From the NCBI GenBank assembly GCA_913055135.1, contig CAJXJV010000028.1, positions 1 to 10,697 on the forward strand: DNA of 10,697 nt. Reading direction: 5' to 3'. The position numbers and the translations under genes are program-made. The notes under the pieces are model-generated. The model was not told the origin of the DNA. It worked only from the letters and a program-made list of their open reading frames with translations, and searched no databases. The DNA comes from an uncultured Desulfurobacterium sp. Lineage in GTDB: Bacteria; Aquificota; Aquificia; Desulfurobacteriales; Desulfurobacteriaceae. Shown here one piece after another: positions 1 to 8,363 of the stretch (position 1 is its first letter; each line of letters opens with the position of its first letter).

Positions 1-286
1 TCCTCTGACATCAGACAGGTTCTCTGAAACGCTAAAGGATTTCCTTGGTGAGGATTACCTGAGCTTTTATGATGCAATTTCTCCCATCGTATATGCCGAC
101 TCCATTGATTACTCAAAGTGCTTCTGGGGTTCAAGGTATGGAAAGGGGGGAGATGATTACCTTAACTGCCCGATGACTGAAGAAGAGTATGAGAGATTTT
201 ACGATGCTTTAGTAAACGCTGAAAAGGTTGAGTTTAAGGATTTTGAGGAGACGAGGAGAGAAATAGATGGATACATAGGGTTTTAA
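1..286 (+). CDS. trmFO: TrmFO (folate/FAD-dependent tRNA-uracil-54 C5-methyltransferase), 5' end outside window, C-terminal half missing
   Basis: The reading frame starting at position 2 encodes 94 residues up to a TAA at 284-286. It matches the middle of TrmFO, the flavoprotein that makes ribothymidine at position 54 of tRNA using methylenetetrahydrofolate. Recognisable family blocks are YDAISPIV, then [15 protein letters not shown], then [15 protein letters not shown] and KDFEE. In known TrmFO proteins (about 435-470 residues) KDFE is followed within a few residues by a YFEGC(L/M)PIE block holding a conserved functional cysteine, and then by about 200 more residues. Here the protein instead ends [10 protein letters not shown] and stops, directly before a strong terminator. 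I checked the alternative plus frame after KDFEE and found no FEGC block, so a simple frameshift does not restore it. Family identity is firm. Whether this is a decayed copy, a rearranged end or a split gene cannot be decided here, because the N-terminal FAD-binding part lies outside the window. Confidence 0.8.
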   Translation, partial: PLTSDRFSETLKDFLGEDYLSFYDAISPIVYADSIDYSKCFWGSRYGKGGDDYLNCPMTEEEYERFYDALVNAEKVEFKDFEETRREIDGYIGF

Positions 287-300
287 GTTTAAGAAAGGGA

Positions 301-323
301 AAGAGGGGAAAGCTTCCCCTCTT
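301..323. terminator. Bidirectional intrinsic terminator between trmFO fragment and pilin gene
   Basis: A perfect 10-bp inverted repeat (AAGAGGGGAA, 3-base loop AGC, TTCCCCTCTT) is followed on the plus strand by a short T-rich run (GGATTTT). On the minus strand it is followed by TCCCTTTCTTAAAC. It lies 14 bp after the trmFO stop and 9 bp after the pilin stop (minus strand), so it can end both convergent transcripts, including the long argH-to-pilin operon. Confidence 0.8.
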
Positions 324-332
324 CGGATTTTG

Positions 333-917
333 CTAAAGTCTATAGTATACGTCTCTGTAACCACCTGTATAGTCGGCACTGGCTTGAATGGAACCCGTAT
401 TATACACACCGTCGTCAAATTCCTCATCAAGTCTTTGAGCTACTTCAGAAGGTAGATTGTCAATAAAGATGTAGTTATATGTAGCAGTTCCAAAACTTCT
501 GTTAGAAAATCCATATCTACCACCATATGGGTTGGAAGGTCTCGTTACGGCAGATTCATTAGGACTTCCGGGAACTATACCAGCAGCTCTTAAATGTCTC
601 CATATTTGAACAGATTCGTATGCATTATTTGTAGATGTTGGACTTCCCTCTATCAAACCGTCACCGTCTCCATTTTGTATGTTTGAATAGGTACTACCCC
701 ATCTATCTACTGCTTTAGGGTCATCTCCTGGCAGTGCCTTATACCTGTCATAGTACGTATAGACTGCGGCTACAAACCCGTTGATATCATTTACAAGTCT
801 CTTGTACTTTGCATTTTGAATAAGCCGCTGACCTGTCATAACCGCACCGAGAATCAATCCTATGACTACCAGAACTATTGCCAGTTCTACTAACGTGAAA
901 CCTTTGCGTTCCTGCAT
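333..917 (-). CDS. Type IV prepilin / pseudopilin-like protein
   Basis: This 194-residue protein carries a class III signal peptide: a short basic leader MQERKG, then prepilin peptidase cleavage at G6|F7 in the consensus GFTLVE (Glu11 is Glu5 of the mature protein), then a hydrophobic helix to about residue 29. Such proteins are cleaved and N-methylated by PilD and assembled into type IV pili or type II secretion pseudopili across the inner membrane. The globular part has LPGDDP (62-67), an NGDGDG loop (82-87) resembling a calcium-binding DxDxDG loop, WRHLRAAG (106-113) and a C-terminal EEFDDGVYNTGS segment found in related environmental prepilins. There is no cysteine anywhere, so the disulfide-bounded D-region of many major pilins is absent. 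The ATG has a strong AAGGAGG upstream. It is the last gene of the operon, 22 bp after the BioH-like gene. Whether it is a major pilin, minor pilin or pseudopilin is not resolvable. Confidence 0.88.
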   Translation of the reverse strand: MQERKGFTLVELAIVLVVIGLILGAVMTGQRLIQNAKYKRLVNDINGFVAAVYTYYDRYKALPGDDPKAVDRWGSTYSNIQNGDGDGLIEGSPTSTNNAYESVQIWRHLRAAGIVPGSPNESAVTRPSNPYGGRYGFSNRSFGTATYNYIFIDNLPSEVAQRLDEEFDDGVYNTGSIQASADYTGGYRDVYYRL

Positions 918-939
918 GGTTCCCCCTCCTTAAATTAGA

Positions 940-1620
940 TTAGGTTAAAGACTTGCTATCCTTATAATGCAAGTTAGATTCTCGGTAGTGTTTTGTCAAG
1001 GGAGTAACTTCCAGGATTGTTAAATGATCTCTCCCTGGAACCACGTTTAAAGTGCAATTTTTCGTTTCATTCCATAAAGAAAAAGCTCCTTCCAATCCGG
1101 TAACTGTATCTTCTTCTCCTGCAAAAACAACTACTGGAACTGTCACTTTTGGCAAGTATGGAGCAAGGTTAAGCCAGGCAAAAGATTCAAGAAGTTCTCT
1201 CGCTTTTTCTTCACGCAGGGTTGGGATAAACCAATCTCTGGAGGAACAGAGACTTCGAAAATAGTAAACGGTTTCCATAAAATCTCTTTTTAACTTTCTC
1301 AGAAACCTCTTTACAACCACCTCCGGCTGGGAAACCCCAGAAAAAGCAGAAGTGGGAGCATACAGTATCAGTTTTTCAACCTTTTCAGGATAAGAAACAG
1401 CTGTCATAACAGCAACAGATGCACCCAAGGACCAACCAACAAGAGTAGAGCCTTCAGGAATAAACTCTCCTACCTCTCTTGAAAGACAAAGGATATCTGT
1501 AGATTCAAAAGGGGAATCTCCATGACCGGGAAGTGTTAAGTGAACAGCATCTCTAAAAGGAGAAATCGACCAGATGGAGCCATCAAAGCTCCATCCGTGG
1601 AGAGTGAAAACTTTTTTCAT
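940..1620 (-). CDS. Alpha/beta hydrolase, BioH-like carboxylesterase
   Basis: This is a single alpha/beta-hydrolase domain of 226 residues. The oxyanion-side motif HGW (8-10) lies near the N terminus, PGHGDS is at 31-36, the nucleophile elbow GWSLGA places Ser64, the acid is likely Asp171 in GEEDTV, and His199 lies in GRDHLTIL. HGW plus GWSLG is the pattern of BioH, which hydrolyses pimeloyl-ACP methyl ester to release pimeloyl-ACP for biotin synthesis, and the length is slightly below the roughly 255 residues of E. coli BioH. The ATG overlaps the ctpA stop as ATGA, so translation is probably coupled. No other biotin gene is visible, so the biotin role rests on motif resemblance only. A general esterase such as MenH-like or another small-acyl hydrolase is possible. 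The cap region (about 95-150) contains several aromatic residues and two cysteines. Confidence 0.75.
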   Translation of the reverse strand: MKKVFTLHGWSFDGSIWSISPFRDAVHLTLPGHGDSPFESTDILCLSREVGEFIPEGSTLVGWSLGASVAVMTAVSYPEKVEKLILYAPTSAFSGVSQPEVVVKRFLRKLKRDFMETVYYFRSLCSSRDWFIPTLREEKARELLESFAWLNLAPYLPKVTVPVVVFAGEEDTVTGLEGAFSLWNETKNCTLNVVPGRDHLTILEVTPLTKHYRESNLHYKDSKSLT

Positions 1621-2924
1621 GCCGCTTTTCTTTGAGCCACTTTATCCTTCTTCATTAGCTTCTGAATCAGATGAAATTCTTTAATTACGTCAATTGCCCT
1701 TCTTAACTGGCTATCTATTCTCTTCTCCCTTTCTTTCCTTATCTCTTCTGTTTTCTCTGGATGCTCCTCTATCTCTTTAAACTCTTTCTTAAGCTGTTCA
1801 ATATCTTTCTTGGACAGTTTCACTTCAATATCAGGCTCTATTCCTTTTCCATCAATGCATTCGTTGTTTGGCATGTAGTACTTGGCAGTCGTAATCTTAA
1901 CAGCATAACCCATTTCAAGCGGGTAGAGGGTTTGAACAGAACCCTTTCCAAACGTCTTTTCACCTACAACAATCGCCCTATCATTGTACCTGAGAGCTCC
2001 CGTCAGAATTTCAGCTGCACTTGCAGTACCACCGTTAACAAGCATTACAACAGGAATATCAAGTGGAACCACAGGATCACGTGTGGAACGGAACTTCTTA
2101 ATACTTTCAGGAATCCTTCCCTTTGTATAGACGATAAGAGCTCCCTTTGGAAGGAAGTAATCACTTATTGCAACAGCAGAATCTAAAAGACCACCCGGGT
2201 TGTTTCTGACATCAACGATAATTCCCTGAAGCTTTTTATCCTTGTTGAGCTCCTGAAGAGCTCTTTTAAACTCCTCAACTGAGTTCTTCTGGAACATTGT
2301 AAACCTGATGTATCCAATATCCCCTTTAAGTATTCTGTATTTAACACTCTGGATTTTTATTATTGCCCTTGTTATCGTGAACTTCCTGGGTTCAGACCAA
2401 CCCTTTCTCCAGATCCAGATGGTTATTTTCGTTCCCGGTTTCCCTCTCATAAGTTTCACAGCTTCCATAAGGGTCATATCAGAAGTAACTTCTTTATCCT
2501 CTATCTTCACAATGATATCTCCCGGTTTAACTCCAGCCCTGAAAGCCGGCGTATCCTCAATGGGAGCTATTATCATCAATTTTCCATCTTTTGTTTTTGT
2601 TATCTGAATACCAAGTCCTCCAAATTCTCCCTGAGTCTCTACCTGAAACTCTTTGAGTTTATCAGGAGTAAAGAGTGTACAGTGGGGATCAAGCTTGTTG
2701 AACATTCCCTGAATAGCACCTTCAAAGAGTTTCTTTGGAGTTACAGGTTCAACGTATCTCTCTTTAACAAGCTGATAGGCTTCGGTAAAAAGCCGAATGT
2801 ATTTAATCTCTTCCCTTCCTGTAGATGTTCCTTTCTCAACCGCAGAAAGAGAAATCTTCCCCAAGGAAAAAACAAAAACTATCATAAGCGAAAAGAAAAA
2901 TATTGACTTAAAAAGTTTCCTCAT
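1617..2924 (-). CDS. ctpA: C-terminal processing peptidase, S41 family (CtpA type)
   Basis: This is a secreted or membrane-anchored serine protease of 435 residues. A basic N terminus is followed by a hydrophobic segment (about 8-28) forming a signal peptide or anchor, which places the enzyme outside the inner membrane. A short helical region with ERYVEP and LDPHCTLFTP precedes a PDZ domain (about 97-180, with GGLGIQI and AGVKPGDIIVKI). The peptidase domain contains VDVRNNPGG (238-245), catalytic Ser302 in NGGTASAAEIL, and general base Lys327 in GEKTFGKGSVQT. CtpA-family enzymes trim or degrade periplasmic and envelope proteins from their C termini after PDZ recognition. The C-terminal 60 residues are highly charged and probably helical. 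The start is supported by a GAGAGG ribosome site, and its ATG overlaps the transketolase stop as ATGA. The overlap with the downstream esterase gene is of the same kind. Confidence 0.95.
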   Translation of the reverse strand: MRKLFKSIFFFSLMIVFVFSLGKISLSAVEKGTSTGREEIKYIRLFTEAYQLVKERYVEPVTPKKLFEGAIQGMFNKLDPHCTLFTPDKLKEFQVETQGEFGGLGIQITKTKDGKLMIIAPIEDTPAFRAGVKPGDIIVKIEDKEVTSDMTLMEAVKLMRGKPGTKITIWIWRKGWSEPRKFTITRAIIKIQSVKYRILKGDIGYIRFTMFQKNSVEEFKRALQELNKDKKLQGIIVDVRNNPGGLLDSAVAISDYFLPKGALIVYTKGRIPESIKKFRSTRDPVVPLDIPVVMLVNGGTASAAEILTGALRYNDRAIVVGEKTFGKGSVQTLYPLEMGYAVKITTAKYYMPNNECIDGKGIEPDIEVKLSKKDIEQLKKEFKEIEEHPEKTEEIRKEREKRIDSQLRRAIDVIKEFHLIQKLMKKDKVAQRKAA

Positions 2925-3859
2925 CTTTTCCTCTCAAGGACTTTTTTAACCTTCTCTATTATGCCCTTTTCGTCAAGCTTGAAGTAGTGTAAAAGTTCCC
3001 AGCCCTTTCCGGACCTTCCAAAGACATCAGGAATTCCAAGTCTTTCCACTGGAACTGGATAGTTTTCTACAAGAGCTTCAGCAACGGCAGAACCAAGTCC
3101 TCCAACTATTGAATGCTCTTCAGCAGTAACAACCGCTCCCGTTTTTGATGCAGATTCAACAAGAAGCTCAACGTCAATTGGTTTAACCGTTGGCATATGA
3201 ATGACTTCAATTGAAATACCTTCTCTTTCCAGAATATCCGCAGCAAGTAAAGCAAAAGAGGTCATTACGCCATTTGCCACAACAGTTACATCCTCCCCTT
3301 CTCTCAGAACAATTCCCTTTCCCAGTTTGAATTTATAGCTCTTATCAAAAATTCTTGGAAACTTTTCCCTACTAAGTCTAACATAGAAAGGACCTTCCGT
3401 GTAAGCTATCGCTTTTATCACCTGTTCAGTTTCTACATCGTCTGCTGGAACAATAATCCTCATGTTTGGAATGTTTCTCATGTTGGCAACATCCTCGAGA
3501 GCCTGGTGACTTGCTCCATCCTCACCAACCGTAATTCCACCGTGGGTACAAACAATTTTTACACTCAAGTTAGGATAACATATAGTCTGTCTTACAGCTT
3601 CCCATGCCCTCCCGGTTCCAAAGATTGCAAAAGTACTGACAAATGGAATTTTACCAGTTGCAGCCATTCCAGCAGCAACGTTCATCATGTTGGTTTCGGC
3701 AATTCCCATGTTAAAGAATCTATCTGGAAAAGCCTTAGCAAACTTGGAAGTCTTGGTAGAACCAGAAAGGTCGGCATCAAAAACAACTATTCTCTCATCT
3801 TGTTCTCCAAGCTTAACTAAAGTATCACCATAGGCATCTCTAAGACTAACCTTCTCCAT
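2921..3859 (-). CDS. Transketolase, C-terminal subunit (pyrimidine-binding and C-terminal domains)
   Basis: This is the second half of a split transketolase, 312 residues. The pyrimidine-binding domain includes FDADLSGSTKT, the catalytic glutamate Glu55 in NMGIAETNM that contacts the thiamine pyrophosphate aminopyrimidine, and HGGITVGEDGASHQALED. The C-terminal domain, from about residue 185, ends with EEHSIVGGLGSAVAEAL and a GRSGKG block. With the N-terminal subunit encoded just upstream it should form the complete enzyme that moves two-carbon ketol units between pentose and hexose phosphates. Split transketolases are known from archaea and several deep-branching bacteria. The gene begins 9 bp after the N-terminal subunit stop with ribosome site GGAGG, and its TGA overlaps the ctpA ATG. 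A DXPS-type enzyme is unlikely because that family is fused and longer, though it is homologous. Confidence 0.93.
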   Translation of the reverse strand: MEKVSLRDAYGDTLVKLGEQDERIVVFDADLSGSTKTSKFAKAFPDRFFNMGIAETNMMNVAAGMAATGKIPFVSTFAIFGTGRAWEAVRQTICYPNLSVKIVCTHGGITVGEDGASHQALEDVANMRNIPNMRIIVPADDVETEQVIKAIAYTEGPFYVRLSREKFPRIFDKSYKFKLGKGIVLREGEDVTVVANGVMTSFALLAADILEREGISIEVIHMPTVKPIDVELLVESASKTGAVVTAEEHSIVGGLGSAVAEALVENYPVPVERLGIPDVFGRSGKGWELLHYFKLDEKGIIEKVKKVLERKR

Positions 3860-3868
3860 TGTTTCCTC

Positions 3869-4732
3869 CTAAACAATCTCTCCCAATTCTTTAAGTGCTT
3901 CCCTGAGCAAGTCTGGTGGAAGAGCCTTCCCATGCCACTCAGCTCTATTTTCCATGAAGGAGACACCTTTCCCCTTGACAGTTTTCGCAACAATCATTGT
4001 CGGTTTATACTTCACAGTATCCGCTTCATCAAGGGCAGCTTTTATCTCTCCGAAATCATGTCCGTTTATCTCTATAACGTGCCAGCCAAAAGCTCTCCAC
4101 TTCTCCATCATCGGATAGATCGACATGATCTCGTCAACAGGACCATCTATCTGAAGGTTGTTGTTATCAAGAATTACGCAGAGGTTGTCAAGGTTATAGT
4201 GAGACGCTGCCATTGTTGCTTCCCAGACACTACCCTCCTGTGCTTCACCATCTCCAATCATGCAGTAAACCCTGCTATCGCTCTTATCAAGTTTAAGAGC
4301 AAGAGCCATTCCAACAGCAGCTCCAATCCCATGTCCAAGCGACCCCGTGCTTATCTCAATTCCGGGAGTTTTCCTCATGTCCGGGTGTCCCTGAAGATCT
4401 CCATCTATCCTTCTAAACTCATTTAATTTCTCAAATGGAAAATATCCTGTCCTTGCAAGAACAGAGTATAGTGCCGGACAGACGTGTCCTTTTGAAAGAA
4501 CGAACCTATCTCTCTTTTCCCATTTTGGATCTTCTGGATTATGTCTCATTTTGTAGTAGTAGAGGGTAACTATTATGTCCGTTGCAGACATTGCGCCGCC
4601 AGGGTGACCTGAGTTGACGGCAGAAGTCATCTTCAGGATGTCCTTTCTAACTTCTCTGGCAATTACACTAAGGGTGGCTTCGTCTATATCCCTATTTCTC
4701 TCCGTAAAGAATGATGGTTCAAACCTTATCAT
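3869..4732 (-). CDS. Transketolase, N-terminal subunit (diphosphate-binding domain)
   Basis: This is the thiamine-diphosphate-binding half of a split transketolase, 287 residues. Visible blocks are SGHPGGAMSATD (41-52), LSKGH (79-83), STGSLGHGI (128-136), and the ThDP/magnesium motif starting GDGEAQEGS (160-168) and ending at DNNN (189-192). HGKALPP near the end is usual for the family. It should pair with the C-terminal subunit encoded next. The ATG directly abuts the stop of the MNT gene (TAAATG), and its ribosome site GGAGGT lies inside the last codons of that gene, so translation is probably coupled to the preceding nucleotidyltransferase. That coupling ties a central-metabolism enzyme to a HEPN/MNT module, which is unusual. 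Confidence 0.94.
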   Translation of the reverse strand: MIRFEPSFFTERNRDIDEATLSVIAREVRKDILKMTSAVNSGHPGGAMSATDIIVTLYYYKMRHNPEDPKWEKRDRFVLSKGHVCPALYSVLARTGYFPFEKLNEFRRIDGDLQGHPDMRKTPGIEISTGSLGHGIGAAVGMALALKLDKSDSRVYCMIGDGEAQEGSVWEATMAASHYNLDNLCVILDNNNLQIDGPVDEIMSIYPMMEKWRAFGWHVIEINGHDFGEIKAALDEADTVKYKPTMIVAKTVKGKGVSFMENRAEWHGKALPPDLLREALKELGEIV

Positions 4733-5068
4733 TTAAACCTCCGGATAGATTCTGATTCCTCTTTTTACCTCGTTTTCAACAAAGCCCAGGGGATCAGACC
4801 AGAAAATAATTGGTTCAATTCTATCGTCATACTTTCTGGCAATTCTACAAACAACTGGAATAATTCGAAAATACTCATCTTCAGATAGTTCACCAGAGAC
4901 AATTATGCCAACATCTATATCACTCCACTCATCTGGATTTCCATAAGCATAAGAACCATATAGAAAAACCTCTCTTATTCCAGGAATAAGCTCCAGAGCC
5001 ACTAATTCTTTAACAAACTTTTTTACGATATCAATTACTCGCTCTCTCTCCTCAACAGTCGCTGGCAT
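4733..5068 (-). CDS. MNT-type minimal nucleotidyltransferase
   Basis: This 111-residue protein carries the nucleotidyltransferase signature G38-S39, a spacer, then SDIDVGII with Asp50 and Asp52 as metal ligands. A third acidic residue is plausibly Glu85 in DRIEPIIF. The family (PF01909-like, including MntA antitoxins) transfers nucleotides. In HepT/MntA systems the MNT protein AMPylates and silences the HEPN partner, but other HEPN/MNT pairs have no proven role. The ATG at 5068 has a GGAG ribosome site five bases upstream. The gene starts 34 bp inside the end of the HEPN gene, the usual order HEPN then MNT. The motif is intact, so the protein looks enzymatically competent. Whether it acts as antitoxin, tRNA-like nucleotidyltransferase or regulator cannot be told from sequence. 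Confidence 0.88.
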   Translation of the reverse strand: MPATVEERERVIDIVKKFVKELVALELIPGIREVFLYGSYAYGNPDEWSDIDVGIIVSGELSEDEYFRIIPVVCRIARKYDDRIEPIIFWSDPLGFVENEVKRGIRIYPEV

Positions 5069-5397
5069 ATCTGCTCCGTAAAGTTCAAAAGTTCTTCAGC
5101 TCGCTTCTTGGAAACGTTTATCAAATCAGGATATCTTACTTTCAGGTAAAGGTCAGATAGAATGTCCAATTTTCTAATCTCATCGCTGGTAAAACTAATC
5201 TTTGCAAGTTTAGAAAGCCTAACAAGATTATGAATTCTCGGAGGACTCAACTTTTCCGAAATCATTCCCTTTAAAACTTTCTCGATAGCCTGTTGACACA
5301 TAAACGGAACGTAACGGTATCTACCCGTTTCAAACATTACTCTTGCCGTTTCCAGATCATAAAGAGCCAGCTTAAACCACTCTTCCTTCTTACTCAA
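5035..5397 (-). CDS. HEPN-domain protein lacking the canonical RNase motif
   Basis: This is a 120-residue all-helical HEPN protein. Family marks are WFKLALYDLETA (7-18), the helix MCQQAIEKVLKG (33-44), HNLVRL (56-61) and LYLKVRYPD (83-91). Catalytic HEPN ribonucleases carry an R-x4-6-H motif near the last helices. Here the arginine of RYPD (Arg88) is followed by DLINVSKK without a histidine, and His56 sits before, not after, such an arginine. It therefore resembles the HEPN subgroup considered non-catalytic or nucleotide-binding more than HepT toxins. Translation most likely begins at TTG (5395-5397), with an AGAGGAAGGA ribosome site inside the last codons of argH and an 8-bp overlap with argH. 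The partner MNT gene overlaps its 3' end. Toxin status is therefore doubtful. Confidence 0.88.
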   Translation of the reverse strand: MSKKEEWFKLALYDLETARVMFETGRYRYVPFMCQQAIEKVLKGMISEKLSPPRIHNLVRLSKLAKISFTSDEIRKLDILSDLYLKVRYPDLINVSKKRAEELLNFTEQICQRLLRRESE

Positions 5398-6778
5398 ATC
5401 CTTCTTCCTCTTTAATTCTATCTATCTCGGACTCAACCTGCTCTCTTGATGTTCCGCCAATTATATTCCTGCTGTTGATAGAACCTTCTACGCTCATAAG
5501 TGAGAGAACATCTTCCTCAAATTTATCTGAAAACTGCTTGAATTCTTCAAGCGTCAGGTCTTCAAGACCATTACCCTTATCAAGACAGTATGCCACCAGT
5601 TCCCCAACTATCCTGTGAGCCTCTCTGAATGGCACTCCTTTTCTGGCAAGGTAGTCTGCAACATCCGTTGCAAGGGAAAATCCTTTCTTAGCCTGTTCTC
5701 TCATTCTCTCTCTTTTAGGTTTCATCCCGGAAACAATCTTTGCATTAACTTTAAGGGCAAGTTTAACCGTATCTATTGCATCAAAGAGTGGCTCTTTGTC
5801 TTCCTGAAGGTCTCTATTATAGGTAAGTGGAAGTCCTTTAAGAATTGTCAAAATTGCCATTAAATCCCCATAAACCCTTCCTGTCTTACCTCTGGTGAGC
5901 TCCGAAACGTCAGGGTTTTTCTTCTGGGGCATAATTGAGCTACCTGTACAGAAAGCATCTGGAAGGTCAATAAATCCAAACTCCTCAGTTGACCAGAGGA
6001 CAAGCTCCTCGGAAAGCCTTGAAAGGTGCATCATAACCATTGCACAGTTGAAGATTGTCTCAGCAACGAAGTCCCTGTCACTGACTGCGTCCATACTGTT
6101 TTTAGTTACACCTGAAAATCCAAGGAGCTTTGCTGTGAACTCCCTATCAAGTGGATAACTCGTCCCTGCAAGTGCAGCAGAACCTAAAGGGGAAATATTA
6201 ACCCTTTTCAGCGCATCCTGAAACCTTTCTGCATCTCTTTTAAACATCTGGTAGTAGGCAAGCATATGATGGGAGTAGAGGACTGGTTGAGCAATCTGAA
6301 GGTGGGTGTATCCAGGCATTACAACATCTAAGTTCTCTTCAGCCTGTTTTACAAAGGCTTTCCTTAACTCTTTAAGGAGTTCTAAAATCTCCTCTATTTC
6401 ATGTCTTACGTAAAGTCTGACATCTGTGGCAATCTGGTCGTTTCTTGACCTTCCTGTGTGAAGTTTTCCTCCAACAGGACCTATTCTCTCTGTCAACCTC
6501 TTTTCTATGTTCATATGGACGTCTTCTAATTCCGTCTTCCACTCAAAACTGCCACTCTCAATCTCATCAAGAATCTCGTTTAAACCTTCAATAATTTTCT
6601 CTGCTTCTTCCTTCTTCAGAATTCCCTGCTTTTCAAGCATTTTCACATGGGCAATACTTCCGGCTATGTCAAACGGAGCAAGTCTCTTATCGTAAGAAAC
6701 AGATTCTGTGAATTTCTCAACCAACTCATCGGTAGATTCTTTAAACCTTCCGCCCCAGAGCTTTTTCTCTTCCGCCAC
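5390..6778 (-). CDS. argH: Argininosuccinate lyase
   Basis: This enzyme carries out the last step of arginine synthesis: argininosuccinate to arginine plus fumarate, in the cytoplasm as a homotetramer of the fumarase/aspartase superfamily. With the start chosen here it has 462 residues, close to the 457 of E. coli ArgH. It shows KLWGGRF at the N terminus, LHTGRSRNDQ, GYTHLQIAQPV (containing the family's active-site histidine, about residue 159) and the superfamily signature GSSIMPQKKNPD on the flexible catalytic loop (serines about 280-281). An open frame extends to a TTG at 6811, but a strong GAGGAGGT ribosome site lies five bases before the GTG at 6776-6778, and the family starts just before KLWGGRF, so I chose that GTG. 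It heads the minus-strand operon and its end overlaps the HEPN gene by 8 bp. Confidence 0.97.
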   Translation of the reverse strand: MAEEKKLWGGRFKESTDELVEKFTESVSYDKRLAPFDIAGSIAHVKMLEKQGILKKEEAEKIIEGLNEILDEIESGSFEWKTELEDVHMNIEKRLTERIGPVGGKLHTGRSRNDQIATDVRLYVRHEIEEILELLKELRKAFVKQAEENLDVVMPGYTHLQIAQPVLYSHHMLAYYQMFKRDAERFQDALKRVNISPLGSAALAGTSYPLDREFTAKLLGFSGVTKNSMDAVSDRDFVAETIFNCAMVMMHLSRLSEELVLWSTEEFGFIDLPDAFCTGSSIMPQKKNPDVSELTRGKTGRVYGDLMAILTILKGLPLTYNRDLQEDKEPLFDAIDTVKLALKVNAKIVSGMKPKRERMREQAKKGFSLATDVADYLARKGVPFREAHRIVGELVAYCLDKGNGLEDLTLEEFKQFSDKFEEDVLSLMSVEGSINSRNIIGGTSREQVESEIDRIKEEEGFE

Positions 6779-6782
6779 AATT

Positions 6783-6790
6783 ACCTCCTC
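6783..6790 (-). promoter_or_regulatory. Ribosome binding site fixing the argH start
   Basis: On the minus strand GAGGAGGT is followed by AATT and then GTG. This site decides for the GTG start at 6778 over the longer TTG frame beginning at 6811, which has no comparable site. Confidence 0.8.
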
Positions 6791-6801
6791 TGGTTTGCTC
6801 A

Positions 6802-6807
6802 ATTCTA
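6802..6807 (-). promoter_or_regulatory. Possible -10 element for the argH operon
   Basis: On the minus strand TAGAAT lies about 24 bases upstream of the argH GTG, within the 93-bp divergent region shared with guaB. I could not find a convincing -35 box at 16-18 bp, so this is only a weak candidate for the operon promoter. Confidence 0.25.
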
Positions 6808-6816
6808 TCAAACAAG

Positions 6817-8338
<1,522 letters not shown>

Positions 8339-8361
8339 AGGGGGATAACTATCCTCCCCCT
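8339..8361. terminator. Bidirectional terminator between guaB and HNH gene
   Basis: The 7-bp arms AGGGGGA (8339-8345) and TCCCCCT (8355-8361) enclose a 9-base loop. They are followed by ATTTATATA on the plus strand and TTATCTTTC on the minus strand. It starts right after the guaB stop and ends 2 bp before the stop of the convergent HNH gene, so it can serve both. Confidence 0.75.
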
Positions 8362-8363
8362 AT

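Noticed and set aside
240..330. Simple frameshift explaining the short trmFO
   Set aside because: The alternative plus frame after KDFEE gives basic, unrelated residues through the terminator and no FEGC block, so one indel would not restore the family sequence.
209..430. 73-residue minus-strand frame across the terminator
   Set aside because: It runs through the trmFO end, the terminator and the pilin 3' end, with no recognisable motif or ribosome site.
1761..2186. 141-residue plus-strand frame inside ctpA
   Set aside because: It is antisense to a well-conserved protease domain and shows no family resemblance, as do the other antisense frames inside ctpA, both transketolase genes, argH and guaB.
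5035..5397. Classic HepT toxin
   Set aside because: The R-x4-6-H motif needed for RNase activity is not present, so calling it a toxin is not supported.
6779..6811. Longer argH start at TTG 6811
   Set aside because: The extra 11 residues are absent from typical ArgH proteins and a strong ribosome site sits directly before the GTG at 6778.
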